From Ophiothrix spiculata (Eukaryota; Echinodermata; Ophiuroidea; Amphilepidida; Ophiotrichidae), in NCBI GenBank assembly GCA_000969725.1, contig JXSR01S059335.1: 20,371 nucleotides of DNA; one strand, written 5' to 3'. A program made the position numbers and the translations under genes. Positions 17,816 to 20,371 of this stretch are shown here, piece by piece. How positions within the stretch are numbered: position 1 is the first letter of the stretch; every line of letters starts with the position of its first letter. The notes under the pieces are model-generated. The model saw only the letters and a list, made by a program, of their open reading frames with translations. It was not told where the DNA came from and searched no databases.

Positions 17816-18400
17816 AAACCAAAGGCATTCGACTTGGTCAATCATAACATCGCCATTGAAAAAACGGTTGCCTTGGGAGTCCGGAGGTCTGCCGTTCCTT
17901 GGGTCTGCAGCTTCCTGAACAATAGGCGTCAATGCGTTCGCTACAATCAGACCCTGTCTGATTATTCTATTCTGAATGCTGGTGTTCCACAGGATACCAA
18001 GTTGGGTCCTATTATCTTCCAGATTGTCATCAATGATGCTGCTGAGGGCTGCTCTTCTCATTACTGGAAATATGTTGACGACTTAACGTTTGCAGAGAAT
18101 CGTCGCTCTAATGTGAATAGCAGCCTTCAGGGGGACCTTGATGACTTTTTTAACTGGTCTATCAAGACTCAGCTGAAGTTGAATCCAGATAAATGTCAGG
18201 CTATTCAAATTTCATTTTCCCGGGAGCCTCCGCCCCACCCAGTTCTTATGATTGGCAATTCCCCGCTTAACTTTGTCTCTTCTGCCAAAGTGCTTGGTAT
18301 CCACATCCAAAACGATCTGAAATGGGATACTCAAGTTACTTCAATGTGCACCAAAGCCTCTCGTCGTCTTTTCATGATTCGCAAAATTAGAGACATCTAG
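17816..18400 (+). pseudogene. Second LINE reverse-transcriptase fragment (YVDD type)
   Basis: From about 17822 the frame reads PKAFDLVNHN, the first catalytic aspartate box, then GVRRSAVPWVCSFLNNRRQ, AGVPQDTKLGPI (GVPQG box with G to D), KYVDD at about 18068-18082 (second catalytic box), WSIKTQLKLNPDKCQ, SSAKVLGIHIQNDLKWD and a C-terminal KASRRLF. It differs from the CR1/L2-like element at 13069 in YVDD, LNPDKC and GTKLGP-type motifs and matches another jockey-group LINE. The frame is intact for about 190 residues and then stops with TAG at 18400 exactly inside a tandem duplication. The endonuclease and the 5' half of RT are missing. The frame has few lesions, so it may be younger than the other LINE pieces. 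Confidence 0.85.
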
Positions 18401-18550
18401 TTATTTGCTTCTATATCAATGCAATTTTACAAGACAACATTTAAATATGCTCCTGGAGCATGTATTAGATACATCTAGTTACTTTCTTCTTTATCAATGC
18501 CATTTTGCAAGACAATATTTAAACATGCTCCCGGATAATGTATTAGATAC
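18391..18550 (+). repeat. 78-bp tandem duplication at the end of the LINE fragment
   Basis: Copies at 18391-18468 and 18469-18550 share ACATCTAGTTA, TATCAATGC, TTTTAC/GCAAGACAA, ATTTAAA, ATGCTCC and TGTATTAGATA. The LINE stop codon lies in copy one. Palindrome ATGCTCC-T-GGAGCAT at 18447-18461, and a related TGCTCC-A-GGAGCA at 18566-18578. Confidence 0.85.
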
Positions 18551-18924
18551 TGCTCCCAGAGCAGCTGCTCCAGGAGCATAATTTCGGGCCCAAATCTCAC
18601 AAAAGTTCGTGGCATACAATTGCCAAGTTTAGTACAAGTAGTATATTCAAAGATTGTGTGGTATGAAAGACCTGATCCAATAATTGTGAATGCCATATTT
18701 CAGGGCCTGTGATAATATCATAGAGTTCTAGCCTATGATTAGATTTGACCATTAAACGTGTAACAATATAAACAGAAAGTTAACATAGATAATAGCTGAA
18801 TAATCATCCAAACAAACCATTTCGATTGAAAGTTTAACAATCTTTAAACATGCATAAAAGTAAAACTGCAGAAGTAGTTGCATAGTTTTACAATGAAAAC
18901 AAAAATAATAAATATTCGTTATTC
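18551..18924. other. No recognisable gene
   Basis: AT-rich sequence after the tandem duplication with no domain, repeat tail or splice evidence. Confidence 0.5.
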
Positions 18925-19022
18925 CACTCCTCCTCCTCCTCCTCCTCTTGCTTCTCCTCAACATCATCCGCATCATCCTGTTCATCCACCTCTTCATCCT
19001 CCTCTTCATCCTTATTCTCCAT
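18925..19022. repeat. Pyrimidine-rich simple repeat
   Basis: (TCC)n followed by degenerate CATCCTCCTCTT and CATC repeats. Open frames here (Pro/His rich, or Arg/Met rich on the other strand) are artefacts of the repeat. Confidence 0.95.
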
Positions 19023-19340
19023 CAGCAATCATTATCGAACATACATTCTTCGAGAACGAGTCCTATATAAAACCCGGACGGGTACTCAATTTATTTTGAT
19101 AGGTATGTGCCGCACGATTATTCCAGTTTAGGGTCTTGCGGAACTGATTTTTGTCAAAAGTATCGTTTATGGAACTGTTGAAATTGAAATTACAACTGTT
19201 TAAACTGCGAATTGCTAAAAAAAACTAGGTTTAAAAGTTTAGAAAGCACACTTTTGAGCCATTTTGTTGATAATAGGGTCCTCGGAACTGAAATAATCTT
19301 GAAATATGCATCTTGGGGAGCGGGAGAGGAGGCTTGCACC

Positions 19341-19743
19341 CCGGGGGGGCCACTTAGCCATACTGTTGTACACATGCGTGAACAAAAAAACACGGAAAAA
19401 GGGGGGTATTTTTGTAAAGAGGCACGGTCCGTACGTTTCGTGTTTAGGGGTCAAAAAACACTGATTTTCAACAAAAAGGGGTATATTTTCAAAATCCAAC
19501 CACCCAAAAATTACCCCTAAACACGTTTGGGGGTAATGTTTTAGACTTAGGTACAGGGTTTAAACTTGTTTAAGGGGTGTTTATTTAGAAAAACTTGTTA
19601 AGGGGATAAAATGAAAGGAATAACCGTGTGAAATCCTTATTTAGGGGTCATTTTTTAGGCTACTCGAAAAACGTGTTTAGGGGGTATTTTGAAAACCTAT
19701 GTTCACGCATGTGTACACCATTATAGCTAAGTGGCCCCACCGG
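19341..19743. mobile_element. 403-bp MITE with exact 10-bp target duplication
   Basis: CCGGGGGGGCCACTTAGC (19341-19358) pairs with the complement of GCTAAGTGGCCCCACCGG ending at 19743, and similarity continues for about 50 bp through TGTACACATGCGTGAAC. GGCTTGCACC flanks both ends exactly (19331-19340, 19744-19753). The interior repeats GTGTTTAGGGG, AAGGGGGGTATTTT and CCCCTAAACACG motifs on both strands. A 9-10 bp duplication suggests a Mutator-like element. No transposase; the open frames crossing it are not genes. Confidence 0.85.
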
Positions 19744-20210
19744 GGCTTGCACCACTGTTTGATGGGTTCATTTATTAATTTTTCGACAAAAATGCATTGT
19801 TACAATAAATGCAGGCCCTTTAAAGTGTTTAAATTAATTCTGGGATTAGGTGTTGAACTGTAACATTTGGTTCAATAATTTAATTTCATATTTTATCTCA
19901 AAAAATGCTCATTTTAGATCAAAAAACCTAATTTTTAGCCCATATTTTGAAGTTTCGTTATTGGTGGCGCTATTCATTTAAGAAAAATAATTATATGCAT
20001 ATTGTAATAAATTAAATATTTGTTGTGTGAATTTAAAATGAATAAAATTTGTTTTTGGTCTCCTCTACCTTTTCCATGTGACCAATGTAAAAAACGAAGG
20101 GTCATAGGTTATTAAAATCTGGAAAATTGATTTATAGAAATAGCGCCACCAATAATGTGCTTTTAACATTAAATGGCTATATATTATCAGTGATCAAACA
20201 GTGGTGCTTG
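19744..20210. repeat. Inverted repeats flanking AT-rich core
   Basis: GCACCACTGTTTGAT (19749-19763) is inverted exactly at 20193-20207, and TTATTGGTGGCGCTATT (19958-19974) is inverted exactly at 20139-20155. The outer pair could be terminal repeats of an element that the 19341 MITE hit close to its left end. No coding. Confidence 0.6.
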
Positions 20211-20371
20211 AAAAGGTAGTCTGGAGCGCAGCACATACTCTTACCTTCCATCAATGAAAGTGCAATGAACATGTTTAAAAGCAAGCTCTGCTTGATTACA
20301 GAAGATTCCTGAATTGAAATGTATATGAGAATAAATATTTTGTATCATGAAGTTGAGCTCTGCTCAACTTT
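20211..20371. other. Right-edge noncoding with two TCT-loop hairpins
   Basis: CAAGC-TCT-GCTTG (20282-20294) and AAGTTGAGC-TCT-GCTCAACTT (20350-20370) are perfect hairpins with the same loop. No gene seen before the window ends. Confidence 0.6.

Noticed and set aside
19190-19520. Overlapping open frames on both strands near the 403-bp MITE
   Set aside because: They cross the MITE boundary and terminal repeat, so they are not conserved genes.

Overview
This is an AT-rich window of a metazoan nuclear genome. Evidence is the phase-1 immunoglobulin-domain exons with GT/AG introns, several non-LTR retrotransposon remnants of metazoan type, tRNA-derived SINE-like pieces, and many MITEs and short tandem repeats. 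The repeat flavour suggests an aquatic invertebrate, possibly a deuterostome such as a hemichordate, echinoderm or amphioxus. That placement is inference and could be wrong. There are no bacterial operons, CRISPR arrays or clear functional tRNA/rRNA genes.

Layout. 1-1090 (minus): an open frame joining an RNase H1-N/viroplasmin-like fold to a complete PHD finger, followed after frame breaks by a coiled coil that runs off the left edge; it is probably a decayed gene or transposon ORF. 1804-2042: a 235-bp Tc1/mariner-type MITE flanked by TA. 2282-2830: a repeat built on TATACGCC with one long inverted pair and one direct duplication. 3829-4252: a hAT-type MITE. 5218-10180 (plus): the 3' part of a gene for a membrane protein with at least three Ig domains, one transmembrane helix and a tiny Cys-rich tail. 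All its recognised introns are phase 1. Its introns hold an ATG/ATC microsatellite, two converging SINE-like elements and a broken reverse-transcriptase fragment.

10200-12700: repeats, including two related blocks in permuted order (11512-12608). 12790-15590: a ~165-bp tandem repeat split by a 5'-truncated CR1/L2-like LINE (about 13069-15246), which is itself split by a 306-bp inverted-repeat MITE (13190-13495), giving a three-layer nest. 15645-15800: a GGTTC/GAACC foldback repeat. 15800-17600: little recognisable. 17816-18400: a second, different LINE RT fragment with a YVDD box, ending in a 78-bp tandem duplication. 19341-19743: a 403-bp MITE with an exact 10-bp target duplication, followed by further inverted repeats to the window end.

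The only convincing host gene is the Ig-domain gene; its 5' end (signal peptide, promoter) was not found. The first-left protein is the most unusual single object because of its domain combination. I did not find a coherent undescribed multi-gene system; the striking content is the protein architecture and the nested repeat stratigraphy.
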